A stretch of DNA of 64,000 nucleotides from Geosiphon pyriformis (Eukaryota > Glomeromycota > Glomeromycetes > Archaeosporales > Geosiphonaceae): positions 250,021 to 314,020 of the forward strand of contig JAAOMT010000603.1 in the NCBI GenBank assembly GCA_016748015.1, given 5' to 3'. Shown here one piece after another: positions 50,517 through 62,030 of the stretch (positions are counted from its first letter, which is position 1; each line of letters begins with the position of its first letter). The notes below the pieces were generated by a model that worked only from the letters and a program-made list of their open reading frames with translations, searched no databases and had not been told where the DNA came from. Position numbers and translations under genes: made by a program.

Positions 50517-51394
50517 TTGATAATATTGATAATATTGAAAAGACCCATCTGCTTCCATATCAATTTACACTGTTGCTTGTCGATACAAGAAAAGTAAGTT
50601 TTACAAAAACTCTTCTTCTCATAATAGGATAATTTTTGCTCATTTTTTTCATTAACAAAACAAAATAGTCTCTGGTAAAAGCATGGGAATACGAAATCTC
50701 CAAACTTTCACTAAAAGTTCAACCGAACTCTACAATTCCTTCGTTGAAAGTAAAAACACATCTCTCCACTTTTCAAAATCTTTTAAAGACTGTTTCCGCT
50801 GAATGTATCGTTTCCCCAGCTAACAGTTTCGGTCTAATGGATGGTGGCATCGATTATTACATCTCTGAATATTATGGCGGAGTTAACCAACTCATTCCTC
50901 TTGTACAACGTAATATTGAAGAAGAATGGTGCGGTGAACAAAATGTTGGTACTTGTTTGTTGATTGATGTTAAATCCTTGGCAGAAAACATCAAATCATC
51001 AGCTGATGAAGGGACTATTAATATACCGAGATATATTGCACACTCTCCGACCATGAGAACTCCAAAAAGTTTACATTCAGATGATGATATCGTCTATCGA
51101 TGTATGTGGGCTGTATTGACCACCATTCGTAAACATAATGCGAATCTAAAGAAAAATGAGGAAAGGATTAATAAGGTGATTTGTGCTGGTTTTGGGACCG
51201 GAGTTGGTCAGTTCCCTGAGGAAGCATGCGCTAAACAGATGGCTTTAGCAGTGAAAAATTTTGTAGAAAGCTCAGCTAATAATTCGATAATTTCTAAAGA
51301 ACAAGAAGTAGTGAGTAGTAATTTTTTGGTAAATTGGTCATATGCTGGTGAAATAGAGTCTCGTATCCAAATTTTGCTTAATAATAAATATTAA
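50216..51394 (+). CDS. Macro-domain protein with polyasparagine run
   Basis: Two exons, 50216-50593 and 50669-51394; 1104 nt, 367 residues. Residues ~130-350 form a macro domain of the ADP-ribose-binding superfamily: AECIVSPANSFGLMDGGIDY is the nucleotide-binding loop, and ICAGFGTGVGQFPEEACAKQ is the second glycine-rich loop. The GLMDGGID variant is typical of a branch common in bacteria and fungi. The first ~60 residues are basic and Phe/Ser-rich and may be a mitochondrial lead, or the true start may be the internal ATG near 50393. A polyasparagine run of about 20 residues comes from an (AAT)n tract at 50457-50515. Binding or removal of ADP-ribose is inferred from the fold. Confidence 0.82.
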
Positions 51395-51878
51395 AATGAA
51401 GAAAGTAATATATAAAGAGTAAATTTTTTGATGTTCCCATTATTTTTAAAAATATTGATTAAATAACTTAATAAAATTATTAAATATTAAATTACATAAA
51501 AAATAGGACTTTATATTTTTATAGACTAAATTGGAAAAAATTAATCTTTTTTAATATTGAAAAATAACTCATGCGTTACAGTATAACGTGGTTTCTTTTT
51601 TCAATATTGGTATTATATTGTAAATTTAAAAACTACAATATTATATTAGATAATATCAAATTTTTTTTTATATAAGCCATTTTAAATTTCATAAACTAAA
51701 AAATATTCACCAAAAAAATTATCACCTGAATACCGATAAATTTTATCTTGAAATCTCAAAAATAAAAATCCTATTTTGAATCTCGGTCCCATCTTTCCCA
51801 AACTCTGGAATTATTAACTTATAATTTTTCACGTCTATCTCACACCATCTAATTAAAATAATTAATTATTCTATTATC
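51395..51878. other. AT-rich spacer before RRP46
   Basis: Strongly AT-rich for about 300 bp but short; no gene. The RRP46 promoter lies at its right end. Confidence 0.4.
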
Positions 51879-53002
51879 ATGACCACTTCCGCGCTTCGTG
51901 AAGACCGTAGAGTTGCTAACGAGCTTCGTGCCATGAAAATAGCTCAAAATGTGATAAAACGTGTTGATGGTTCGGGTGAATTCTGTTTCGGTAGGTTATA
52001 GGTTTCTCTCTATTGCTTTGATAATTATTTTCACCGGATTTAAAGGTATATTAACTGATATGATTTTTCTTTTAATATACCCATCTATAGGTTTTTCCTC
52101 TGTCATTTGTTCGATATATGGACCAGCCGAAGTGAAAATACGTGATGAAAAATTGGATAAAGCCACCATTGATGTTATTTATAGACCATTGATTGGTGTC
52201 TCGGGTAATTTTCACGCTTCTCAAATAGAAATTGTCCATTATCTTCTTTTTATCAAAATCCATTCACTCATAATTCTTATTTTCCAATCTTAAATTGATT
52301 GCTAAAAGGGACAAAGGAAAAAACAAATGAATTTAACCTAAGAACGACGTTCGAAACTATTATTTTGTCTGGCCTTCATCCACGAACTCAAATTCAGATT
52401 GTTGTACAGATCAAACATGATGATGGAAGCGTATCCTATTTCTATAGTTTCACAATACAAATCTTTTTAATAATTATAATTACTAATATTAGGAAATGAA
52501 TTAACTTTTGAATTAACATAGACTTTATCCGCAGCTATAAATGCCGCTAGTGTCGCTTTAATCCACGCTGGAATTCCTATGAAGGCAATTGTGGTGGCTA
52601 TCACGTGTATTGTCAACAAAGAAAAGAAAATATATTTGGATCCTACCGCTAAAGAAATGGAGGTGGGTTTTTCTTTAACTCAATTCACTTTCTAAATTTA
52701 ATCAATTCTTTCCATTATATATAGAAAGCTATATCTATACATACTTTCGCCTATGAAACACTTGATTTTAACGTAGCTTTCTGTGAATCCAGCGGATTGT
52801 TTACGGAACAAGAGGTATGCGCACATTTTAAAATATCACTGGTTTTCGTATTTACCATTTACCTTCCTTTAAATTATAGTATTTTGAGTGCTACGAAATA
52901 TGCAAGTCCGCAGCGCGTGAGATATATAACTCCATACGCGAAGCTATCGCGATCAAATTACAAAAAGAATTTCGACGCCAAGAGGATACTACCATATTAT
53001 AA
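51879..53002 (+). CDS. RRP46: Exosome core subunit Rrp46/EXOSC5
   Basis: Six exons: 51879-51990, 52091-52204, 52309-52430, 52522-52662, 52725-52814, 52880-53002; 702 nt, 233 residues. RNase PH fold: ICSIYGPAEVKIRDEKLDKA, the LHPRTQIQIVVQI strand, AAINAASVALIHAGIPMKAI and YLDPTAKEME match Rrp46/EXOSC5. It is part of the six-subunit ring of the RNA exosome, catalytically inactive in eukaryotes. The N-terminus has a short extension with a coiled-coil-like charged stretch. It converges with the proteasome gene, 127 bp apart. Confidence 0.93.
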
Positions 53003-53129
53003 TAGATGAATGTTATTTAAACCAAACGCTGCTTGAAATACTACTTCTTTAGAGGCAATGTAATAAGTATTGCATCAAGAGTAAGGGTCTGTTTGGTTAT
53101 GATCAAAATATCCAATTGAAGGTTCTTCT

Positions 53130-54121
53130 CTAATCCTAATGGAGAAAATTCTGTTAAAAGATACGAATCAATGGCAAAATGACACCATGTCTTTTTTACC
53201 TGTCGACCTTTCAGCGTACGAGTAATGACTCGTTCTGGAGTTCTAAATTTAAAACAAATTATTTAAAAAACATAATCATCTCCATAAACACCCCCTCTTC
53301 TCACCACTATGATTAACCGGACAAATATCCTTACATTATATGAACCAAAGCTCCCCAACCGCTCAAGCAATCCCTATCAATTGAATTAAGTAGAGCTTGT
53401 GATATTGTTTCAAATAGATCCTCAGGCTCCTTCAGAATCAAACCAATGAACAGGGGGTTAGTGTAAGTCAGATCACAATTAAGATATAAGATTTTAAAGG
53501 ATTCTACCAAATCTGGTTCCCACAAGGATTCACACATGCCGTACAAACTCTGAGATGATGTCCCAGACACCACAAAGTCGTCAGCCTCATTAAGGCAACC
53601 AATAACATCCATCACGCAGATGAATGGCTCATTTTTCTTGTTTAAGCCAGCAACCACAGGCTCAACAAAGTAAGGTCCAAACCTATTCAAAAATCGATTT
53701 AAACGGGTTTTAATGGAATCAAATATGTAACCGTTTGAGCTTACCTTTTTTCATACAAAGTGGAAGAAATCATATTTGACAACGTTTTCGGCTCAATTTC
53801 GCGTTCTTCGCGCAATCTGTACATGTTAATTTTGAATCGCAATCTTTCGGATCTTATGTCATTATAGTAAAAATTTAAATCAGTTGTGGTCTCGTTTAAT
53901 GAAGCTTTATAAAGGTGGCGAAGGTTATTTGAAGTTTATTACAGTGTTTGACTATCGGTGGCTAAACCGGCGAATCCAACATAGCTTTTTTCAGTAGCCT
54001 GATACATTTTAGGAAACTCGGTTGATACAGTCATTAATTGAACTCCAAGGCGTTTATCAGAAGCTATGGCAACACAATTTTTTCCAACCATGGCCACCAA
54101 GGCCCCTCCATTATATGACAT
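53130..54121 (-). CDS. PUP3: Proteasome subunit beta type 3
   Basis: Six exons: 54121-53943, 53852-53745, 53682-53508, 53429-53335, 53242-53200, 53135-53130; 606 nt, 201 residues. The start [20 protein letters not shown] and blocks [20 protein letters not shown] and [20 protein letters not shown] are those of PSMB3/Pup3, a non-catalytic beta subunit of the 20S core. No N-terminal propeptide threonine is expected or seen. The last coding exon appears to be only six bases (one Asp codon and a stop), giving the family's expected end RTLKGRQD. Without it the frame would run ~35 residues into the intron. The N-terminus faces QCR2 across a 307-bp shared upstream region. Confidence 0.9.
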
Positions 54122-54428
54122 TATCTAAAGACGGCATATATAGAAGGAAGTATTGTATAAGCACTTTTTGTTCTAGACATTTAGTCGAAAATATATTAAA
54201 ATATATTTAAATATACTTGCCGACATCTTGAAGTTGTAAAATATCCAGAAAGTTGTAAATTGAGTAATCTTCTAAGCTCCAAGCTCGAGATCTTATAAAA
54301 ATACTTGCGTGTATTATCGCCACAAAAAATGCCACAGTGCCACACTTACCTGATACTGATTTTACAAGTTTTTGCTTAGGGCAGATCCACTCAAACGTTT
54401 GATTTTTTATCCAGCAGAAAGAGATCGA
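54122..54428. promoter_or_regulatory. Bidirectional promoter region between PUP3 and QCR2
   Basis: 307 bp between two divergent start codons. No TATA box or palindromic operator stands out. An upstream in-frame ATG for QCR2 at 54372 exists but would put ~19 residues before a good mitochondrial presequence. Confidence 0.5.
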
Positions 54429-56248
54429 ATGCTTCGCACAAGAACTCTCCAAGGTCCTTTAGTAGCTTCGGTCGGCAAGGGGCTAAAACGCCTTTTTGCT
54501 AGCGTTGTTGACTCACCAGTCCATGTGACAAAGTCCACAAATGGGGTGACAGTGGTGGCTGTTGAAGGTGAATAGAAAACTTTTTGTTTTTTACCAAAGA
54601 TGCTGTGTACAAAGTTTTCAGCTGTTAGCCTATGCTTGCTTTTATCTTGATTTAAAGTCGACCACTTGAAAAATAAAAAGATAGTGCGCCGGCAGTTTCT
54701 GTCGCAGTCGTGGTCAAAGCCGGTCCTCGAGTAGAAACTACTGAAAATATTGGTGTCTCAAATTATTTGAAGAACTTTGCCTTTAAGGTGAGTGGGTTAG
54801 TAAATTTTGATTTAAGAAACGCATTTGGTTTGCAAGACATTGCCTGATATACAACAATTTTCTAAAACGAGCTTTAATTTTGTGATTGATGATTGCTCAA
54901 ATTAGGAAACGACAAAACGTACTGCATTCCGCACTACACGAGAGACAGAACTACTAGGTGGATTGCTATCTGCTAATTTAACCAGAGAAAATTTAGTTCT
55001 TTCAGCTGAATTCTTGGAAAACGATCTGTGAGTGTTTTATATTGATATAATATTATTGTTATTTAATACCTTCTTACTTTGATACCATTTTTCTCAAATA
55101 AAATACCTTTATGCTGTATGCTTGGCCATCTATCCAAGTCCTTTCTTCATAGAGATTTTATCTGACACAATAACCAATGCAAAGTATAATCCATGGGATT
55201 TTGAGGAGGTTAAAGAGAATGTGAAATTTGAAACCGAGGCTGCTCATCATATTCCAGAGATTCTTGCTTTGGATGCTGCTCACGCGGTTGCTTTTCGTAA
55301 TGGACTTGGAAATTCGTTGTTTGCAGATTCCACGACGAAAGTCAAGAGTATCGAAGATGTGAAGGCCTTTGCTGGTCAAGTTTATACCACCCCCAATATC
55401 ACAATTATCGGTACAGGGATTGATTCCAAAAAACTTACATCCTTGATAGACCAATATTTCAAGGAATTAAGCAATGGATCTTCCATAATATCTAGTCCCA
55501 CTAAATACTTTGGGGGTGATTCGCGTATCCCAATCCCATCTGAAAAAAGTCATTTTGTCCTTGCTTTTCCAGGTGCTGCTACTGGTACAAGTGACTTTGC
55601 AGCACTACAAGTTCTTCGATTTATTCTAGGGGCCGAAAAGCACACGAAATGGGGGGAAGGTGTTTCTCCTCTAGCTCAGAGTGCAAATAAATATTTAACC
55701 GGTACTCGGACCAATACTTTTAACGCTGGGTATTCGGATACTGGCCTTTTTGGTGTATACATAGAAGGGTCATCTGCTTCTGTAAATGAAGTTGCTCATG
55801 CGGCTGCTGAGAAGTTGAAGAAAATTTCCCAGAATATCTTGAATGAAGATTTCAAACGTGCAATAGCGAAAGCAAAATTTGACACCGCCGCCTCGTATGA
55901 GACCCGCGCTGCCAAGACAGAGATTGTGAGCGGCCAGGTATTAAGTTCGAAATGAGGCATCTAATTTTTGAGCAAGGATGATATTCTAAATTCACTTATT
56001 CTTGCATATAGATTCCATCATTTGCAAAAGCAACCCCCGTAACGACCGCCCTCAGTCTATATGATGACCTGAATTCTGATTATGTTCAAAGTGTAAGTAA
56101 AAAAAAAAAAAATTTGGATTTTCTGCCTTTCTATTCTCACTCCCCATCACCCTGATAGGTTGCACAGAAGATAATTAAAACCAAGCCTACGGCGATAGCA
56201 GTTGGGGACATACGATCTCTACCTTTCGCTGATTCTTTTAATTTCTAA
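54429..56248 (+). CDS. QCR2: Cytochrome bc1 complex subunit 2 (core protein 2)
   Basis: Six exons: 54429-54567, 54681-54787, 54906-55027, 55139-55937, 56012-56092, 56159-56248; 1338 nt, 445 residues. The start MLRTRTLQGPLVASVGKGLK is a mitochondrial presequence. The M16-peptidase-like fold follows: GVTVVAVEGDSAPAVSVAVV, VKAGPRVETTENIGVSNYLK and the family block HTKWGEGVSPLAQ. The zinc-binding HXXEH motif of active processing peptidases is missing, as expected of core protein 2. It belongs to respiratory complex III in the inner mitochondrial membrane. Confidence 0.93.
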
Positions 56249-56640
56249 AATGATTTCTGATCTATTTCTTTAAACCTTAAAGATGCTAAGAAAACAGTTT
56301 ATTAAAAATCCATATATTTTAAATTAGCGAAAGAAACTTTCACAGCTCTTGATACTATCTTATTTTAAGATTCACATCCCTAGTGCTTTTTCGGAAGAGT
56401 TTGACGCGCAGTTTTCAGCCCGAGAACAGGAATCATCAAACGCGAGATTCAGTTTGGATTTGTTTCTACCCTCTGGGCGAGATTAATTTCCACCATGTCT
56501 TTAGGATTTGGTGGAAGCAGCAGCATAATTCTATGTTATCCTACCTTCTTTTGGCCGCTATAAAGCTTATCATTAGCGAGAAGGTCTCTCAACTGCTGAT
56601 ACTTTAGAATGGTCCCTAGCCATTACTATAATCAATATCT
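56249..56640. other. 3' flank of QCR2
   Basis: Normal-composition spacer before AT island 5. No frame resembles a known protein. Confidence 0.4.
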
Positions 56641-57560
56641 AATTTAATTATCGAAGGCCCTGAAATTTTGTCGAAATTGAGATTTTTACCCAAACCTCTT
56701 GGTAAAAATAAAATGCATTTATATTTTGTTAATAAATTATATTTATTTTAATATATAAAGTATAAGTAAACAAAATAAGTATAGTTTTATTAAAAATACG
56801 ATAAATCTTAATTTTAATAACAGTTTTATTATTTAATTAGTTTTTTATATGATTAAATTGAAATTTATATTACAATATATATTTATATTTTTATTGTATA
56901 CAACAATTAAAAGCTGTTTATAGGTTTTGTATATTTTATAAAAATTATAAAATAATTTTTAAAATAAATTAATTAATTAATTAATAATAATAAATCTTTT
57001 TTTTGTTAATTTCTAGTTTATTAGATTTAAAAAACCAAATACTATTTTATAATATAAATTTTATATACTTTTTGTTTATACTTTTAATTTACACTATTAA
57101 TACAAACTGTTTTAAGATATTTGTGTTAAGAAATTTAGTTAAAAAACTTATTAATATATTGGAAAAATTTGAAATAATAATTAGAAAAAAAAATTCTAAA
57201 AAATTCTAAAAAAAATTTAATTATTGTATAAAAAAAGATTTTAAAAACAAAATAATTAAAAAAAAAACCAATAATAAAATCTAATAATTATTAGAAAAAA
57301 AAATAATATAACCAGTAATATTAGTAATAAATAATTAATAAGAAAAAAATTGAATAAAGAAGATTTAAAAGTTTTTAAATAATACACTTTTTTAATTTTT
57401 TTTTAAATATTTTATTTAAAATTATTAAAAACTGCTTAAAATAGAAAAAAAACCAATTACAATATTTAATATATTAAAGATTAATTATTTTGTTATTAAA
57501 AAAAAATATAATTATTATAAAATTAATAAAAATAAAAAAATTATTTAATATTGATTGTAA

Positions 57561-57595
<35 letters not shown>

Positions 57596-59520
57596 CATAT
57601 TTTATTAAATAATTAAAACTATATTTATATCTAAATTCAATAATAGCCAAAAAAAAAATTATTTTTACTTTTTATATAATTATAAAAACTATTATATTAA
57701 AATTATGTTAATTAAACTAATATTTATTAGAATTACTAATAAATAAATATTAAAATTCTATATATATTAATATCACGTGTTGCGGATGGGTCGATTTAGC
57801 AATTTCTTAAAAATATTATATATATTGTTATTAATTAAATAAAATTAACATTAATTTACAAAATAAATAAATAATATATATAAATTTTATGTATTAATAT
57901 AATTTTAATATATTCTTATTTTTAAAAATTAAATTATAGATTTTAACTTATATATTTACTATATATAATTAATTACTCAAATTTAAATTAATAAATATTT
58001 ATTTATTTTTAAATTAAAAACATTTAATATTTTAATTTTACCAAAATACTTAACAAAAATCTATTTATTTTTAATATGTTTACATAATTACTTTTTAATT
58101 TATTTTTATTAAACTTAATATTATTTTTTATTATAATATACATATTATATATTTATTTATAAATAATAACAATTAATTAAATTTATAAATATTTATAATT
58201 TAAGCTTTATGTCTGTTTCTAAATTAATTAAAATTTTTAAACACAATAATAATTAAGTTATCAATATATTTGATTTAAGTTTTTAGAAAAACAAAATAAT
58301 TTTTAATATTTATAGCAAAATTAATTTTAGTAGTCAAAAAAAACAATTAAATTTGTTAAAAAACTAATTCTTATAATCATAAATTTAATAAAAACAAATA
58401 ATTTTACAGCTTAAATTTTAAAAAAACCAATTTAAATTTATACCAAAATATTATTAAAGAAGTAACAGTTTTAACATAAAGCACAAATTTTAAATACAAC
58501 AAAAAACTTTAATAATTGTTTAAAAAAAACAGAAACAATTTTATAAACAAAAACCAATTAATTTAAACTTTAATCTTTGTAATAATATAAATATTTAAAA
58601 GTTTTTTATTAAATATAAATTTTATATAAAGTAATAGTTTTAATAATTATTTTATTAAATGCTTTTTTAAACTTAAAAATAACAATAATTAATATAAAAA
58701 AATCAAAAAATAAAACAAGTTTAATTACCAATTTAAAAAACCAAATTACTAATTTAAAAAAAATATAATAAAATTTTTTTAATTATCAAAAAGAAAAATC
58801 TTAATATTATTTTTTATTATAAAAACTAATTAACAAATAAAAATAGCTTTAATAGTTTTAAAAAACTTAAAATACATAATAATATATTATTATAAATCAA
58901 CAAATTTTAATTTATAATTTTATTAAAAATACTTAAGAAAACATTATACAAAACTACAGCAAAAAAACAAAAACCAATATTATAAAAAATTTTGCAATTT
59001 TAAAAAATTACCAGACAAAATTTAAGCAAAAAAATCTAAAAATAAATTTTATACAAAAAAACTTGATATTTTTTTTATAATTAATTTTAAATCAAAAAAA
59101 ATTATATATAAACTAAAAAACAAATTTAATATAATATTTTTTTAAAAAAAGCTTTTTTTATATTATAGTATTATTTTTAATTTTCGTATTTTTTTGATAA
59201 TATTTTAAATTATAGCTTATTTTATTAAATTATTAAATATTTTATTAAATTTTTAAATTATTTAGCAAATTTTTAATATTATAAAATTTAAAATATTGTA
59301 TAATTAATTTATTATATTTAATTATATTTGTGTATTTATACAAAATAAATTACTAATAAAATAATAAAAATTAATAATATAACACAATAATAAATAATAT
59401 TTTGTATTAATTAATAATATTAACTAATAATTTAATATTTAATATTTTTATAAAAAATTGCCAATTGTTGTTAAAAAATAACTTGATAATTTTTTGTATT
59501 TTTTTTTTTTTGTTATTAGG
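56641..59520. repeat. AT-rich island 5
   Basis: About 2.9 kb of extreme AT content with a ~35-base A run near 57560-57595. An islet at 57771-57806 (cacgtgttgcggatgggtcg) has normal composition and several CpGs inside otherwise CpG-free DNA. The right side passes into a recognisable LINE tail, which suggests the island is the older, more decayed part of repeat DNA. Confidence 0.68.
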
Positions 59521-60231
59521 CTTAATAAGTGAGGTCCAAACACAATCTAGTGCTATACATCAAAAAAATGATCTAAACTAGGCATGAATCATGTATTTTC
59601 TACATGTGACCAGCCACTTGGGCCAATAAGAACAACACTACATAGCTATATGAACAGAAACTGGGTTACCTATATCAGAAAAAAACAAACAAGACTTGCG
59701 AAAGCCAAAATAAACACCAACAGCATTAGCTATACCAAGTAATTTAACCACACCAGCAAAAAACCTCGAAGCCAAACCAGGAACCAAGATGACAGCCAAA
59801 TCATCAACTGAAATCAACCTATTTTTCTCTATGTAAGCACAATGCTTAGCACAAATTGACCAGACATCAGTTCTAAACACAAGACCAAGAGAATACACAA
59901 ATTTGACAATCTCTGAACTGGCAATCTTGGGATCATGAAAGATGGAAACACCTTTGCAAAACCAATCATCAAAAACAAAACCTTTATGAAAAGCCATGAA
60001 CACAAAAAAATTAAAGATGCAGAATGACAACAGTTGCAATACGCCTAAAAAGGAATGAAAAAAACCAAAAATCGCTTTCCAAGAATTCACATAAGACTCC
60101 AACAAATGACACTAAGCAGATTCATCAACCTTATAAGAGAACACATGATCTGACACCTCCATTTTACCACAATACAAGCACAACACACTAGGGTATAGCT
60201 TATTATAAAGACACTTCCAAACAGCAACTGG
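59521..60231 (-). pseudogene. 3' remnant of a non-LTR (LINE) retrotransposon
   Basis: On the minus strand an open frame from 60231 to 59638 begins PVAVWKCLYNKLYPSVLCLY and continues CGKMEVSDHVFSYKVDES. This cysteine/histidine knuckle is what I recall at the C-terminus of LINE reverse transcriptases in Glomeromycotina. A TAG stop lies at 60112-60114, and the exp. last Cys of the knuckle reads Tyr (TAT). Residues after it are hydrophobic, a typical tail of that family. A non-coding 3' part with an A-rich run (59506-59520) follows. The 5' side is cut at 60231 by the Ty3/gypsy LTR. Confidence 0.68.
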
Positions 60232-61220
60232 TGTTACTAGAGGTTTTTGGTCTCTTTTCTTAAATGTTGTTGATGTTAATTTGCTGTGAATTCACGTTTT
60301 CAGGAAGTAGTTGAACCTCCAGTAACTGAATTTATCTTCAAATTATCTCCTATAATTTGAACTGCTGGGCTTATAAGTGGAATGGCCAATTCTGTGCCAG
60401 TTGCTTTGTGTAGTTACGTTGTAGTAAATGTCAACTCTTTCCCAGAAATTGTTCATCTGGAAGCTCACTAAAAATATGTAGTTACTTTGCTGTGAAAGTC
60501 AACTCTTCTACAGGAATCTCATCTGTAGGCTACTCTAATGATTGTAATAAGAAAAGAAATGAAAAATAAAAGAAATGAAAAAGAAAAAATAAAACTGATG
60601 ATTTATGGAAGTTGTTTCGGATCCAGGCCTAGAAGTACTTTAACAGTTTACTGAAATTGGTAGCTAGTCAATTTCAAACTGTTAGTAGAAATTGGTTAAT
60701 TTCAAGGGAAATAATTTAAGAATTTGGCTTTTCGAATTATTTAATATTTATTTGTCTTTTGGGTGTAAAGGATTATTCTACTTGTTTTAAATCTAAAGTA
60801 AGATATATTTTCTCGAAAAGAAAAGCTCTTCTTTTATACAACTTGTCATAACACTATTCTATGAACTCGAACTTTGCTATTTTCTATAATTTTGCTGAAC
60901 TAAAGATACATTTCGGCAAACTACAAGTTATTTCTGCAAACTATTAGATATTTCGGTGAACTATCAATTATTTCGGCGAATTTCTTACAAATTTCGGCGA
61001 ATTTTTTGAATATTACATAGTTCGGGGTATTGCATAATTGATCATCACAATTAGGTTACATTTGTGTTATGTACAAATTGGGTTATTAATTAAATGATAA
61101 TTTCGGATATTTTGCTAATGTAATAAGTGATAATTTGAAAAAATAATATACACTAATTAATAATAAGATTTATAAGGGTAATTTCATGCTAAACAATATC
61201 TCTAATTTTGTCTGGTAACA
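60232..61220 (-). repeat. Long terminal repeat of the Ty3/gypsy element
   Basis: 989 bp bounded by inverted hexamers: tgttac at 60232-60237 and gtaaca at 61215-61220, the 5'-TG..CA-3' ends typical of LTRs. A purine-rich tract lies just inside the element next to 61220. It holds a tandem array of 20-21-bp units at 60910-61011. The partner LTR lies beyond the window, so identity between LTRs and the target duplication (candidate actgg at 60227-60231) cannot be tested here. Confidence 0.72.
60910..61011 (+). repeat. Five tandem 20-21-bp units in the LTR
   Basis: Units start atttcggcaaactacaagtt, atttctgcaaactattagat, atttcggtgaactatcaatt, then two of 21 bp starting atttcggcgaatt. The first 13 bases are best conserved. 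They could be binding sites in the LTR promoter; this is inference. Confidence 0.8.
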
Positions 61221-61223
61221 TAA

Positions 61224-61233
61224 CCTCCTCTTC
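61224..61233 (-). other. Putative polypurine tract
   Basis: GAAGAGGAGG on the minus strand, three bases from the LTR boundary at 61220; the position expected for the plus-strand primer of reverse transcription. Confidence 0.6.
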
Positions 61234-61254
61234 AAGACTGAGCTCCATTGAAGT

Positions 61255-61908
61255 TCAAGTACTGTCTGTAATTTCCAGATAATAATCTAAAATTATTGAA
61301 GAAATTTGGTCTGAAAATTGTTGAAATTTCAGTTCTGTGAGCTTTTCAATGTATTGAATCTTCAAAGACTGTAAAATTGGGTTTTGTAGGACGTTTTCAC
61401 AGGTGTGGAATAGGTCATAAAGTCTAAAAGCAGCTCTTAGTTTATAACGACTGTTTGTAGGTCCAGCTGTTGTCTTGAATTTGTTGTGGAGTTGTTTCTG
61501 AATAGCTTCTTTTGTGAAATTTGCTGCTGTAAGCTCCTGTTTTCGTTCATGAAGTGTTTTTCCAATGTAGAAATATTTATATATTGGAGTATAGTCATGG
61601 TTTTCTTTATTAAGACACAGTTAAAGTTTTTGTTGAATAGTAGCATTTGGTGGAATACTAATTGAAGTGAACATTAAATTTTCTCTTAAAACAAGCTTTA
61701 AAAGTTCTGGCAGGTGAATTCCAAAATAACTTCTTGTGTTCTTCTTATATGGGTGATATTTTCATGAATTTGGGGCTAAATTTGTGACTACTTTTGTTTG
61801 GGTATAATTAATGTGGTTTCCAGTAACAGTAATAGATAATTCGGGTATTGTTTTTAAAGCTAACATTAGTTTTTGGGATAATTGTTGAATGTTTTGAGGA
61901 ATAGTCAT
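61255..61908 (-). pseudogene. Extra ORF between pol and LTR, function unknown
   Basis: A single frame of 217 codons from ATG 61908 to a TGA at 61257-61255, with two internal stops (a TGA after LAPNS and a TAA after QQKL). The rest is protein-like: no frameshift, charged and polar, with segments such as YFYIGKTLHERKQELTAANF and NSRYKLRAAFRLYDLFHTCE. I recognise no domain. Position after pol is where envelope-like or accessory genes of Ty3/gypsy elements lie, but there is no signal peptide or TM segment, so it is not envelope-like. The TGA at the end may be the true stop; the polypurine tract follows within 30 bases. Confidence 0.6.
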
Positions 61909-62030
61909 TATAAGAGATTTGAAAATAAAAGAAAATTATTTTTGGTGTATGGGTTTTTATGTTATTTTTGTTTTGTTTTTATGAGATTGTTTCTAAATTA
62001 TAAGAAAATAACTATAATAATAAATTTAAT

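Noticed and set aside
57003-57209. 68-codon open frame in AT-rich island 5
   Set aside because: Composition is Ile/Asn/Lys/Phe/Leu only, as expected from random AT-rich DNA; no similarity or splice context.
57560-57595. Poly-A run as a retrotransposon tail
   Set aside because: Surrounding DNA is almost pure A+T and no element body can be recognised beside it.
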